A DNA stretch of 64,000 nt from DATJCV01 sp963707665 (GCA_963707665.1 CAVPQU010000009.1:1-64000), one strand, 5' to 3'. Counted from the first letter of the stretch, positions 51,753-62,289 are shown. Made by a program: numbers and translations. The notes: generated from the letters alone by a model not told the origin.

Positions 51753-53058
51753 ATGACCGACTTTTCTCCCCGCGAAATCGTCTCCGAACTCGACCGCTAC
51801 ATCGTCGGCCAGTCCGACGCCAAGCGCGCGGTATCGATCGCGCTGCGCAACCGCTGGCGGCGGCTGCAGCTCACCGGCAACTTGCGCGAAGAGGTGCTGC
51901 CGAAAAACATCCTGATGATCGGACCGACCGGCGTCGGCAAGACCGAGATCGCGCGGCGGCTGGCGAAGCTCGCCGGCGCGCCGTTCATCAAGGTCGAGGC
52001 CACCAAATTCACCGAGGTCGGCTATGTCGGCCGCGACGTCGAGCAGATCATCCGCGATCTCGTCGAGGTCGCGATCTCGCAGGTGCGCGAACGCAAGCGC
52101 AAGGACGTGCAGGCCCGCGCGCAACAGGCCGCCGAGGAGCGCGTGCTCGATGCGCTGGTCGGGCCCGGCATCGAGCCCCGCGACCCGCGATTCCTTCCGC
52201 AAGAAGCTGCGCGCCGGCGAACTCAACGACAAGGAAATCGAGATCGAGACGCAATCCTCCGGCAGCGGCATGCCGATGTTCGAAATCCCGGGCATGCCGG
52301 GCGCGCAGATGGGCGCGATTTCGATCGGCGATATCTTCGGCAAGATGGGCGGACGAACCAAGACCCGCCGCCTGACGGTCGAGAGCTCGCACGAAATTCT
52401 CGTCAACGAGGAATCCGACAAGCTGCTGGACAGCGACCAGCTGGTGCAGGAAGCGATCAACGCGGTCGAGAACAACGGCATCGTGTTCCTCGACGAGATC
52501 GACAAGATCTGCGTGCGCGACGGCCGCAGCGGCGGCGACGTCTCGCGCGAAGGCGTGCAGCGCGACCTGCTGCCGCTGATCGAAGGCACCACGGTCTCGA
52601 CCAAGCACGGCGCGGTCAAGACCGACCACATCCTGTTCATCGCCTCCGGCGCGTTCCATATCGCAAAGCCCTCGGACCTGTTGCCGGAGTTGCAGGGCCG
52701 GCTGCCGATCCGCGTCGAGCTGTCGGCGCTGACCCGCGACGACATGCGCCGCATCCTGACCGAGCCGGAAGCCTCGCTGATCAAGCAATATGTCGCGCTG
52801 ATGCAGACCGAGGGCGTGACGCTCGACATCACCGACGACGCCATCGACGCGCTGGCCGACGTCGCGGTCGCCGTCAATTCGACGGTGGAGAATATCGGCG
52901 CGCGGCGGCTGCAGACGGTGATGGAGCGCGTGCTCGACGAGATTTCGTTCGCCGCACCCGACCGCCATGGCGAGACCATCAAGGTCGACGCCGACTACGT
53001 GCAGAAGCACGTCGGCGATCTCGCCAAGAACGCCGATCTGAGCCGGTTTATTTTGTAG
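51753..53058 (+). CDS. hslU: HslU (ClpY) ATPase subunit of the HslUV protease
   Basis: AAA+ unfoldase of about 434 residues. FSPREIVSELDRYIVGQSDAKRAV, Walker A ILMIGPTGVGKTEIARRL, the pore motif KFTEVGYVGRDV, Walker B GIVFLDEIDKI, and the sensor region ELQGRLPIRVEL are seen. The C-terminus LAKNADLSRFIL inserts into HslV. One frame change near 52190. The intermediate domain (KKLRAGELNDKEIEIE) is present. Confidence 0.96.
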
Positions 53059-53066
53059 ACCTCTCT

Positions 53067-53206
53067 CGTCGTCCCGGCCTTGAACGCAGGGACCCATAAC
53101 CACAAATCGTCGTTGTGCGCTCCGGCTCGGGCCGCTATCCCGTTTACGACCACGTGATGTATGGGTCCCGGCTCCCGTGCGCAATTGCGCACCAGGCCGG
53201 GACGAC
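53067..53206. repeat. Palindromic intergenic repeat (family 2)
   Basis: cgtcgtcccggcct at the left pairs with aggccgggacgac at the right, with an inner pair gggacccat/atgggtccc and a central gcgcaattgcgc. It lies directly after hslU and before a membrane-protein gene. It is similar to but longer than the repeat at 31177-31252. Confidence 0.75.
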
Positions 53207-53219
53207 ACGGAGTGACCGA

Positions 53220-54349
53220 ATGAACTTTCGTGTGTGGGAAAATCCCTGGCGCTTGATGCTGGCCGTCAATGCCGCCGTGCTGATCGGGGTGTTCTGGCAC
53301 AAGATCGCGCTGCCGCCTTTCGTCCCCTACATCCATCTGCTGGTCGATTATCATTTCGGCTTCACCAAGCGCGCGCTGATCGGCGCGATCGTCGGCGCTG
53401 TTCACGCGCCAAGGTGCCGGTGTGGCTGGTGTTCGCGCTCGGCGGCGCGGTGTGGCTGATGACGGCGGGGCTGTTCGTGCAGCTGTTCCGGCGGACGTTC
53501 GGCTTCGACGAAAAGCATCTGCCGCTGTTCGTTTTCATGGCCGGCTCGCCGTTCTTCCTGAAGAATTTCATGCACACGCTCGGCCATTTCGACATCTATG
53601 GCTGCCTGTTCGCGATCTGTCCTGCTGCTGATCCCGGCGCGCTCGCTGGCTCTATGTGCTGCTCGCCGCGCTGTTCTCGGCCGTGCTCGTCCTGATCCAC
53701 CACATCCATCTCCTGATGTATGTGCCGACCATCGCCGCCATCGTGGTGCTGCGCCATTATCTGGTGCAGGGCGTCAGCCGGCAGAACGTCGCCGTCGGCA
53801 TCGCGCTGCTCGCAGCCGTCGGCGTGCTGTTCATCGCCGCGCAGTTCTACGGCACGATGGCGGTGCCGGAGGCGGAATTCACCGCCTATCTGCAGAGCCG
53901 GATGGCCGACCCGTCGCGGACCGACCTGCTGAGCTTTGGCTACATCTGGTACCAGCCGCTGGCGAAGGAAGTTTCGGACACCTGGGAAAGGCTGCCGCAC
54001 AATCTGCTCGGCGTGCCGGTGTTCGCGCTGCTGATCTGGCTGCACACGCCGCTGTGGCGATATTTTCGCGACCTGATCGCAGCACTCAGCGTTGACGCGC
54101 ATCGCCGCATCGTCATCGCGGCGATCATCGTCGTCAGCCTCGGCTTATCTCGTGATGTTCGCGATGGTGTTCGACTATTCCCGCTGGATTTCGAACTGGG
54201 CGGTGTGCCTGTTCCTGATCCTGCATGCGGTGAAGATGCTGCCGGCGTCACGGGACGTGCCGCTGATATCGGCGGACGATCGAAAGACGACGGTGTTCGG
54301 CTGGATCGTGACGCTGATCCCGCGCGTCGGGATCGTGCGGCCGTTCTGA
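53220..54349 (+). CDS. Multipass membrane protein of unknown function, frameshifts
   Basis: About 375 residues with nine or more membrane segments: LMLAVNAAVLIGVFWHKIALP, VWLVFALGGAVWLMTAGLFVQL, VLVLIHHIHLLMYVPTIAAIVVL and VFDYSRWISNWAVCLFLILHAV. The loops contain YHFGFTKRALIG and FMHTLGHFDIYGC. The overall pattern is reminiscent of polysaccharide polymerase or GT-C-type glycosyltransferase proteins, but no diagnostic motif is clear and I do not assign a function. Frame changes near 53400, 53620, 53645 and 54150. Confidence 0.7.
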
Positions 54350-54912
54350 TCGTAGAGTCGCGCCCGCCGCACCCGCACATACAGCGCGCCCTCGCCGCCA
54401 TGGCCGATATGCGGCTTCCTCGAAGCCGACCACCAGCGAGCGGAATTCCGGCAGGCTCAGCCATTGCGGCACCTGGCGGCGCAGCACGCCGCGCTCGGAT
54501 TCGGAACCCATCTTGCCCTTGCCGGTGATGATGAGCACGAAGGTCAGCCCGTCATGATGGGCGCGCTGCAGGAAGCCGAACAGCGCGCGATGCGCGCGCG
54601 TCTGCGTCATGCCGTGCAGGTCGAGCCGGGCGTCGATCTCCTTGCGGCCGCGCGACAGATGCGAACGCTCGCGGCGGCCGATCGGCGCCAGCGGCGGCGG
54701 CTCCGGTTTTGGCGGAGCAATGATTCGGCGCCGGCGCGGCTGGCTTTGGCGAAGCCACCGGTTTCGGCGCGGCGCTTGGCTTCGGCTTCCGGCGAAGCGA
54801 CCGGCGGCTTCGGCGCGCGGTGTCGCTTGCGCAGCGGCTTGACCTGCTTGGCGACGCTTTCCCACAGCGCGCGCTCCTCCTCGCTCAGGCCGCGCTTGCG
54901 CCGCGGCGGCAC
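54345..54912 (-). CDS. Smr-domain protein
   Basis: About 185 residues. A basic N-terminus (RRKRGLSEEERALWESVAKQVKPLRKRHRAP) and Pro/Ala-rich linker precede the Smr domain with its LDLHGMTQTRAHRAL and LIITGKGKMGSESERGVLR motifs, DxH and TGxG. Smr domains are nucleases or RNA-binding modules related to the MutS2 C-terminus. GTG start at 54912 is inferred from its position at the end of mltA. Frame changes near 54715, 54760 and 54417. The C-terminal end is not resolved: no raw frame stops soon after RVRRAR. Confidence 0.8.
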
Positions 54913-54919
54913 CGGCAAT

Positions 54920-56511
54920 TCAGGAATCGACTCGGTGACCGGCGTTTCATCGCGCAGCGGTATCGGCGCAGGTGACGCTGGCGCGGTTTCTCGGGAGCCG
55001 GTCAACCGTGCGGCCGCGCTTCCGGCAGCGGCACCGGCTTTGCGATCGCTGCCTGGACCGTCGGTGGCTTGCGCAGGCTCGGAGTGCGCCGGCTTTTGCG
55101 CCGCGCCGGTCGCCGGTGGCGTCACCGCCGGAGCTCGCGTTCTTCTGGTCCTTCAGCGGATCGGTTTGCGGAAACAGTTTTGCGATTTTCTCCGACGGCC
55201 GCGCGTCCGGCACCGGCAGCTTGCGGCCGCGCGCCGACGGGATCGAGGCTCTTCGGCACCAGCATGACGAAACGCGCATGTTGTTCCTGAGCCGGCCGGC
55301 GACCTTGCCGGCATCGACGCCGGCGCCGAAATAGAGATCGGCGCGCGCCGGGCCGACGATGGCGGAGCCGGTGTCCTGCGCGATCATCAGCCGGCGAAAC
55401 GGCGTCTTCGACGCTTCGGATTCGATCGGCAGCTCGCCTTCGATGAAGAACGGCGTGCCGTAGACATGCAGCGATTTGTCGACCGCGATCGAGCGGCCCG
55501 GCGTCAGCGGCACGCCCTGGGCGCCGACCGCCTCGTCCTTGTCGGACAGCTGCACCTCGCGGAAGAAGACGTAGGACCTGTTCTGCCGCCGCAGCTCGTT
55601 GGCGCCGTCGGGATTCTGCTCCATCCACTCCCGGATCTTCTGCATCGACATCTGATCCTTCGGGATGATGTTGCGCTCGATCAGGATGCGGCCGACCGCC
55701 GTATAGGGATAGCCGTTATGCGCATCGTAGTTGATGCGGACGGTCGAGCCGTCGTCGAGCTTGACCCGCGCCGAGCCCTGGATCTGCGAGAACAGCAGAT
55801 CGGTCTGGTTCCTTCAGCCAGCAGATTTCGAGACCGCGGCCCTCGATCGCGCCGTCCTCGATCTCGGCGCGGTCGTAATAGGGCACCAGCTTGCGGCGGC
55901 CGATCTTGCGGAACACCTGGCCCTTGTTGGGCAATCCGGCCGAACTCTGCTTGGTGCCGCGGACGAACAGGTTGGACGGCCGGCGATAGACCGGCACGTT
56001 GTAGACTTCGTTCTGGGTCCGCGAGCCGTCGATCGACCGGCTCGTAGTAGCCGGTGACGAAGCCCTCGCCTTCGCCGAGCCGCGAAATGCGCAGCGGCAG
56101 AAAATTCTCCTCGAAGAAGGCTTTTGCCTGCGGCGCCGTCGGAGAGATCGAGGCCCTTGGCGATGCGGCAGGGATCGCGCAGCGACGTGCCGAGCGCCTT
56201 CGAATCCGCCGGCGCGCCGGTCTGCGCCGCGATCGGCTTGCAGCTGACGCGAAACGCCTTGTAGGCGGCGAGATGATCGTCGTCGTTCCAGCCGGCGATC
56301 TCGGACCAGGCCACCGGCGCATACTGGCCGCCGTTGATCTGGAGCGGCAATTCGAGCTGCGGATATGGCAGGTGACGGAGCGGCGGCGCGCGGCGGATGC
56401 GAACGGCGAATGCGCGCGCGAATGACGCGCGGCAAACGCATCCGAGGCAGCGATCGACAACGCCAAAGCGATCACGCCAAACGCGAGCCCTGCAAGTTCA
56501 AGTCCTGCAAG
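54920..56511 (-). CDS. mltA: Membrane-bound lytic transglycosylase MltA family, many frameshifts
   Basis: Peptidoglycan-cleaving enzyme, about 500 residues reconstructed. A signal peptide (FGVIALALSIAASDAFA) precedes the MltA domain (GEGFVTGYYEPV, VYRRPSNLFVRGTKQ, YDRAEIEDGAIEGRGLEICWL, LLFSQIQGSARVKLDDGSTVRI). The 3D domain has FRRLMIAQDTGSAIVGPARADLYFGAG, including the catalytic aspartate. A Pro-rich tail follows. No lipobox is seen, so it may be periplasmic rather than lipid-anchored. Frame changes at about 56370, 56140, 56040, 55815, 55265 and 55125 leave the exact start and stop approximate. It lies between timA and the Smr gene. Confidence 0.87.
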
Positions 56512-56519
56512 GCGTGCGT

Positions 56520-57230
56520 CTAGCCCGCGCTTCCGGTGCCAACCAGCTTCCAGTTCGGATCGCGAGAGCGTCGTGTCGCGGGCGAATGTCCAGACATCGG
56601 TGATATCGGCGACCTTATCCGGGTTGCCATCGACAATGGTGCCGGTCTTGTCGCGGGTGACCGAGATCATCTGCGACACGAAACGAACGGTCAGCTGCGC
56701 CGCGCGGTCGCGGGCTTCCGCGCTCACGAGCTCGGCCTTGTCGATCGAAACGAAGCGCGTTTCGGTCTTCTGCTCGTGCTTCTCGCGATCCTTGATCACG
56801 GCCTCGAAGCTGTCATAGACCTCGCGACGACAGCAGATCCTTCAGCGCGCGGCGATCGCCATTGGCGAAGGCCAGCACGATCATCTCATAGGCGCTGCGG
56901 GCGCCGGAGATGAAATGCTGGGGATCGAACGAGGAGTCCTGGGCGACGATGGCATCGAGGCCCTGCGGCCAGCGGCGTGCCCGGCTCGGCGATGCCCTTC
57001 CAGCGATCGGTCGGCGGCGCGACATCGGCGGTCGGCGCCAGCGGCGCCTGATCGATCACGGCGCCCGGCATCGGAACGACATTGTTGTTGTCCTGCGTAC
57101 GCTGCACGACGTTGGGCGCGGCGCGATCATAGGGCGGCCGTTCGCTTCCGGTGCGCTGTCCGAGCACGCTGCGCAGGCGCAGGAAGATAAAGACCGCCAG
57201 CGCCAGGAAGATGATGGTGTAAATATCCAC
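56520..57230 (-). CDS. Tim44/TimA-family membrane-associated adaptor
   Basis: About 235 residues. GTG start gives VDIYTIIFLALAVFIFLRLRSVLG, a single N-terminal membrane anchor, then a Pro-rich linker (GAVIDQAPLAPTADVAPP) and the Tim44-like domain (FDPQHFISGARSAYEMIVLAFANGDRRALKDLL, SVTRDKTGTIVDGNPDKVADITDVWTFARD). Frame changes near 56965, 56830 and 56560; the natural end is WKLVGTGSAG with TAG 56520-56522. Bacterial homologues act at the inner membrane; in Caulobacter, TimA is an adaptor at the inner membrane. Its place next to secB is conserved. Confidence 0.87.
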
Positions 57231-57683
57231 GTCGTATTCGCTTTCTGGTTCTAACGCCGGCAACGGGCCCGGCGGTCGAGCGTTCCCTGAACGAGAAGCT
57301 CTCTTACACGTAGCTTTCCCTGGGAACGGCAGAGATTACATCATCAATTGAGACTGCAGCATGTAGGCACGAAACTGTGCCCGGCCAATGGCGCGTTTTG
57401 GCGCGGGTGAATTGTAGCGCGTTTTGGCCGTCGAGGGGAAACCCGATCATGTCCGGAAATCACGCATATTCAATTATTTAGGCGCAAGTATCGGGCGGCC
57501 GGCTGCGCCGGATTAGCCATATCCGCCACAAATTGCCGTCGGCCCCAGCGGCCGCCGGCCCGTCGTCCTTGTGGAACGAGGCGGGGCTATGATAGCCACT
57601 CGCCCGGCAAAGGCATTCCCGCCCACCGAGCGAATTCAGACGAAAATCGGGTCTCCGCTCGCCAGGCTTCAGGAGAGAGTTTC
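57231..57683. other. Intergenic region between timA and secB
   Basis: About 450 bases between divergent genes. I see no ORF with a recognisable product. The motif gcgcgttttgg occurs twice (57391-57401 and 57418-57428), and promoters for both genes must lie here. The small membrane-protein gene fxsA, which I recall beside secB in several alphaproteobacteria, is not evident. Confidence 0.5.
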
Positions 57684-58169
57684 ATGACCAACGGCAACGG
57701 CGCACCTCCCGAGCAGGCCCCTCCCCAGCTCAACGTGCTGGCGCAGTACACCAAGGATCTGTCGTTCGAGAATCCGAACGCCCCCTCCTCGCTGGCGCCG
57801 CAGCAGCAGCAGCCGGCGATCAACATCCAGATCAACGTCGGCGCCAACAACCTCTCCGAAAACGAGTTCGAAGTGACGCTTTCGATCGAGGGCAAGGCCG
57901 AGAACGCCGGCAAGGTGATGTTCAGCTTCGAGCTGGCCTATGCCGGCGTGTTCCGGATCGTCAACGTGCCGAAGGAAAACCTGCATCCGCTGGTCATGAT
58001 CGAATGCCCGCGGCTGTTGTTCCCGTTCGCGCGCGAGATCATCGCCACCGCGGTGCGCGACGGCGGCTTCCCGCCGCTGATGCTCGATCCCGTCGATTTC
58101 GTCGGCCTGTACCGCCAGAACATGGAGCGGCAGGCTGCGGCGCAGGCCGCTCGGCGCAAGCCGAGCTAA
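57684..58169 (+). CDS. secB: Protein-export chaperone SecB, intact
   Basis: Tetrameric chaperone that keeps preproteins unfolded and hands them to SecA. 161 residues: LNVLAQYTKDLSFENPNAP, AINIQINVGANNLSENEFEVTLSIEGKA, VFRIVNVPKENLHPLVMIECPRLLFPFAREIIA and GGFPPLMLDPVDFVGLY are canonical. A good AGGAGAG ribosome site precedes the ATG. It is convergent with dnaQ across a palindromic repeat. Confidence 0.97.
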   Translation: MTNGNGAPPEQAPPQLNVLAQYTKDLSFENPNAPSSLAPQQQQPAINIQINVGANNLSENEFEVTLSIEGKAENAGKVMFSFELAYAGVFRIVNVPKENLHPLVMIECPRLLFPFAREIIATAVRDGGFPPLMLDPVDFVGLYRQNMERQAAAQAARRKPS

Positions 58170-58180
58170 GCTGACGTCTG

Positions 58181-58262
58181 GTAGGATGGGTAGAGCGAAG
58201 CGAAACCCATCAATGCCTTGCGCGGAAGCAGCATGGGTTTCGCTACGCTCTACCCATCCGAC
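58181..58262. repeat. Long palindromic intergenic repeat (family 1)
   Basis: ggatgggtagagcgaagcga at the left pairs with cgctacgctctacccatcc at the right. It lies between the converging secB and dnaQ genes and ends on the dnaQ stop. It is a variant of the family at 16983 and 43936 and probably terminates both genes. Confidence 0.8.
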
Positions 58263-58968
58263 TAGCTAACCCGCGCCGCCAGAAAATCGTTCCAGATCGG
58301 CTTGTCGCCCAGGGTGGCGACGAAGGCGCGATGCGCTTCGCGGTCGGCGTCGGTGATCCGCGGCGCCAGCGGCACCTCGCGCTGCCGGCGCGGCGTTTCG
58401 CCGACACCGCTGGTGTCGGTCGACGCGGGTTTCCGACGCCAGGATCAGTTGCGACTGCCGCGCCCCGATCAGGTCGATATAGACTTCGGCCAGCAGTTCG
58501 GCGTCGAGCAGCGCGCCGTGCTTGGTGCGGCGGGAATTGTCGATCGCATAGCGCGAGCAGAGATCGTCGAGCCGGTTCGACACGCCCGGATGCTTGCGGC
58601 GCGCCAGCAGCAGCGTATCGACCAGCCGGTCGCGCGGGATCGGCTGCCGCTTGATGCGGTCGAGCTCGGCATTGATGAAGCTGATGTCGAACGACGCGTT
58701 GTGGATCACCAGCGGCGCGTCGCCGATGAATTCCAGGAATTCCTCGACCACCTCGGTGAACAGCGGCTTGCTGGCCAGGAACTCGGCTCGACAGGCCGTG
58801 CACGGCAAACGCTTCCGCCGGCATGTCGCGCTCGGGATTGATGTAGCGGTGGAAGGTCTGCCCGGTCGGCATGCGGTTGAAGATCTCGACGCAGCCGATT
58901 TCGACCAGCCGGTCGCCGCGCAGCGGATCGAGGCCAGTGGTTTCGGTATCGAGAACGATTTCGCGCAT
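58262..58968 (-). CDS. dnaQ: DNA polymerase III epsilon subunit (proofreading exonuclease)
   Basis: 3'-5' exonuclease of the replicase, about 235 residues. ExoI REIVLDTETTGLDPL, ExoII IHNASFDISFINAELDRI and ExoIII KHGALLDAELLAEVYIDL give the DEDDh active site. Frame changes near 58787 and 58423; the natural C-terminus is GDKPIWNDFLAARVS. It lies 29 bases downstream of coaE in the ppsR-maf-coaE-dnaQ block. Confidence 0.95.
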
Positions 58969-58997
58969 GGAATTTGGGAACCGGATGCTCGGGCGAA

Positions 58998-59603
58998 TCA
59001 GGCTCGCCGCTGCGGCATCTTAACGACCTCGGCCAGAATGTCGCTGGATTTGCGCGCGCACCGGATCGAGTCCGTGCGAGGTATCCACCACGAAATCCGC
59101 GCGCTTGCGCTTTTCGGCGTCCGGCGTTTGCCGCGCCAGGATGGCGTCGAGCGCTTCGCGGCATCATGGTGCCGCGCGCCAGCATCGCGCTCGCGCTGCA
59201 GTTCCGGCGACGTCGTCACCACCACCACGGCATCGACGCGCTTTTCGCCGCCGGTCTCATACAGCAAGCGGCACATCCATCACGACGACCGGCGCGCCGG
59301 CGCGTTCGGCATCCTCGAAGAATTTCTGCCGGCCGGCGCCGAGCATCGGATGCACGATCTGCTCGAGCTGCTTCATCGCCGCGGGATCGTGCACCACGCG
59401 TTCGCTGAGCTTTTGCGCGATCCACCTTGCCGTTCGACGGTCGTGCCGGGAAACGCCGCCTCGATCGCCGGCGCCGCCTCGCCCTCGTAGAGTTTGTGGA
59501 CCGCGGCGTCGGCGTCATAGACCGGCACGCCCGCTTCCACGAACAGTTTGGCGGTGGTGGATTTCCCCATCCCGATCGAGCCGGTCAGTCCAAGGATCAG
59601 CAT
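58998..59603 (-). CDS. coaE: Dephospho-CoA kinase, several frameshifts
   Basis: Last step of CoA synthesis, about 200 residues. P-loop LILGLTGSIGMGKSTTAKLF, then VPVYDADAAVHKLYEGEA, VVMDVPLLYETGGEKRVDAVVVV and a C-terminal DTSHGLDSVRAQIQ-type end. Frame changes near 59425, 59325, 59268, 59160 and 59055. It begins one base after the maf stop. Confidence 0.93.
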
Positions 59604-59604
59604 G

Positions 59605-60255
59605 CTATGTCGCCGCTTCGGATGATTTCAGACACCGAGCAGCCCCTGCGCCGCGCAGGAACGCAAGCAACGGCAGCAGCGGCAGGCCGAGGATGGTGAA
59701 ATGATCGCCCTCGATGCGCTCGAACAGATGCACGCCCAGCCCTTCGAGCTGATAGGCGCCGACGCTGGTCGTGACGCGCCTCGCCGGCCGCATCCAGATA
59801 GGTCTGGATCTCGCCGTCGCTCAAGCGCCGCATGGTCATGTCGCGCGACCGAGACATCGGCGAACAGCTATCTTGCCGTCGCGCGCCACCGCAACGGCGG
59901 AATGCAGTTCGTGGCGTGTTGCCGGCGAGCAGACGCAATTGCTCTGCGGCCTGCGCGCGGCCGGCCGGCTTGCTGAACAGCCGGTTGCCCGAGCGCCAGC
60001 GTCTGGTCGGCGCCGATGACGTAGCGGCCGGGATTTTGCGACGACACGAACAGCGCCTTCTCGCGCGCCAGCAGCCCGGCGATCTCGCCGGGCGCCGAAA
60101 GCCCGGAGTTCTTCTGGATCGCCCGTTCGTCGATATCGGCAGGAACCGCCTCGAAAGAAATGCCGGCATTGCCGAGCAGCATCTGCCGCGCGCGGCTTTG
60201 CGACGCCAGGATCAGCGGATTGTTGTCCGCGCCAGATGGTCATCGCACGCATCAT
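59605..60255 (-). CDS. maf: Maf-family nucleotide pyrophosphatase, several frameshifts
   Basis: Hydrolyses dTTP/UTP or modified nucleotides, about 210 residues. After correction the N-terminus reads LILASQSRARQMLLGNAGISFEAVPADIDE, then KALFVSSQNPGRYVIGADQTLAL, and the C-terminal VGAYQLEGLGVHLFERIEGDHFTILGLPL with the conserved acidic positions. Frame changes near 60232, 60200, 60085, 59985, 59870, 59855 and 59778. Its ATG overlaps the ppsR stop. Confidence 0.92.
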
Positions 60256-61093
60256 TCCGGAAGCCGCTGCCGCTGCCGATCGGTGAACAGTTTCATGACG
60301 GCCGCCGCGGTTTCCTCGATCGAGCGGCGCGTCACGTCGAGCTGCGCCCAGCTGAATTTGGCGCTCAGCTTCCGCGCATAGGCCACTTCGTCGGTCACCG
60401 ACTGCCGATCGATGTAATCGTCATTGCCGATTGTCGGCGCCCATGCTCAGCAGCCGGTTCTGCCGGACCTGGATCAGCCGCTCCGGCGTCGCATGCAGGC
60501 TGACGACCAGCGGCTTCTTCAACGTCTCGAGCTGATGCGGCAGCGGAATGCCCGGCACCAGCGGCACGTTCGCGGTGCGGATGCCGCGGTTGGCGAGATA
60601 GATCGAGGTCGGCGTCTTCGACGTGCGGGACACGCCGACCAGAACCACGTCGGCATCTTCGAGGCCTTCGACGTGCTGGCCGTCGTCATGGATCATCGTG
60701 TAGTTCAAGCGCGTCGATGCGCTTGAAATATTCCGCGTTCAGCACGTGCTGGGCGCCGACCCTGCCCGTCGTTGCCGCGCCGAGATAGGCCTCGAACAAT
60801 TGCATCACCGGCCCGATGATCGACAGGCTCGGAATGTTGATGTCCCTGCATTTGGCTTCGAGCCGGCCGACCAGATCCTTTTCCAGCAGCGTGAACAGCA
60901 CGATGCCCGGCGCCTCCTCGATCTCATCGAGCACGCGATCGAGCTGCTTCTGGCTGCGCACCAGCGGATAGACATGTTCGACCGCGGTCACGTTGGCGTA
61001 TTGCGCGGCGACCGCGCGCGCCACCGTGATCAGCGTCTCGCCGGTCGAATTGGAGACCAGATGAAGATGAAAATAGTTGCCGGTCGTGGGCAC
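60252..61093 (-). CDS. ppsR: PEP synthase regulatory protein family (DUF299) kinase/pyrophosphorylase
   Basis: Bifunctional Ser/Thr kinase and phosphate-dependent phosphorylase acting on PEP synthase or pyruvate phosphate dikinase, about 280 residues. FHLHLVSNSTGETLITVARAVAAQY, LLEKDLVGRLEAKC, IHDDGQHVEGLEDADVVLVGVSRTSKTPTSIYLANRG (with the P-loop) and VSLHATPERLIQVRQNRL are diagnostic. GTG start at 61093 gives the usual MPTTGNYFHL leader. Frame changes near 60707 and 60432. In Caulobacter a homologue borders the chromosomal origin, and here the AT-rich block at 61370-61440 lies upstream. Confidence 0.94.
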
Positions 61094-61450
61094 CAGAACC
61101 CCTGTGTAATCCTGTGAATCCTGTGGAGGATAAACCGCCGATTCGGCCCCGGCTCGCCGCTCCGGGATAACCCCGACTTTTTCTTCACAGGGCTGCCCGC
61201 GAGGACAAGTCCACAAGCTCGATCGCCATGATAGTGGGAAGGTGTGGATTTGTCTCTTCATAAGCTGACCACGAAACGGCGCAAGCACTTGATGAACGTG
61301 GCGTTATCGGGATGACGCAATGTTCGGCCGGAATTGGGGACGGTTGTGAACAAGCCGCGCAAAACTGCGGGATTATTTTGTGTGAGTCAAAATCACGGTC
61401 ACTTAGACTTAAACCTAAGATTTTAAAATTATTAGTTTAGAGAAGCGGAG
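61094..61450. other. Probable chromosomal replication origin (oriC)
   Basis: Non-coding stretch upstream of ppsR. Weak DnaA-box-like sequences relative to tgtggataa/ttatccaca: tgtggattt (61243), ttcttcaca (61191), tgtgaacaa (61345), aagtccaca (61207), and a tandem set cctgtgtaat/cctgtgaat/cctgtggaggataa (61101-61133). A strongly AT-rich block follows (61370-61440, for example aagattttaaaattattag) and looks like an unwinding element. In Caulobacter the origin lies in the same place, between hemE and the DUF299 gene followed by maf, coaE and dnaQ. hemE is not present on the other side here. Confidence 0.65.
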
Positions 61451-61857
61451 CTTTGCGGATATGTCTCGCTCCCTGGCTGGCAGCGCTTCTTCGCAACGCA
61501 CCGCTCGGCCCGGGAAACAAGCAATTAAAACCTGAAAAGACAGGCTATATCGTGAGTGTAAAACATGGCGTCCAAACCTGCCGCCAGTGCAGTCCTTTGG
61601 CAATCGCGCCGGGCCAGCGAGGACGAGCACGAAGGGACGACCTCGGTCACATACTCCAAGCCATGCGAGTCAATACCGGGCGTCAAATAGAGAATAAAAG
61701 AAGATACTGCCGAATGTTCAGATAGACAAGCAGGACCACGCCAGCATCATGGTCGCAAAATGGCGGCAACCGAACTCCAGCGGCCGCCATTGCCGTCTAC
61801 ACGCGGATCTACTCCGGCGACGAATCGCCGAACGACCCGCTCGCCTGCCAATCCGTC
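61451..61857. other. Non-coding junction region
   Basis: About 400 bases between the AT-rich origin block and the DUF1059 gene. A 42-codon frame (61565-61690, MASKPAASAVLWQSRR) and a 90-codon frame exist but have no recognisable domain. hemE, expected here by comparison with Caulobacter, is absent. The change from alphaproteobacterial to betaproteobacterial-looking DNA lies somewhere in this interval. Confidence 0.5.
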
Positions 61858-62074
61858 CTACGCCGCGTGCTTTTCGACGTTCATGGGCGGCGTACCGTCC
61901 TTGAACAGCTGCCGTAGCTGGCTGCGAAATTCCTGCGTGTCCTCATGTTTATGCACTGACACCGCATGCTGTACTGCAGCGTCGAGAAGTTCGTTTTCGC
62001 TATCGCGCGGAGATTGCCACGGTGCAGTTACTCTCACTCGGGAACTCCCGGCAATCAATGTATTTGCGAGACAT
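61858..62074 (-). CDS. DUF1059-family small protein, one frameshift
   Basis: 71 residues. MSRKYIDCREFPSESNCTVAI followed by DSENELLDAAVQHAVSVH and FRSQLRQLFKDGTPPMNVEK matches the DUF1059 pattern of an early cysteine pair and a Leu/His-rich helix. An extra c near 62011 creates a false stop; removing it restores ISADSENELL. Function unknown. The sequence looks closest to betaproteobacterial members. Confidence 0.8.
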
Positions 62075-62289
62075 ATCAGCCTCCGGTTCGATGGCCCGGA
62101 TGCGGCTTGCCTATCGCGCCGCCCCTCCGGGCACAGGGTGCGAGAAGCGCCCTGCATCTCTATTTATATGCCGGATTTCGGCGCTCCGCAAGCAAGGAAT
62201 CGCCACCTGACGGAAGCTCGCTAGAGCGAAGTCAAGCCAGCATTTTGGCCGCTGGCGCCGCGGCGCTGAAACTACGGTGCAGGAATGGT

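Noticed and set aside
61453..61725. 90-codon frame to the right of the origin
   Set aside because: No convincing start, no domain and mixed composition; it is reported only as part of the junction region.
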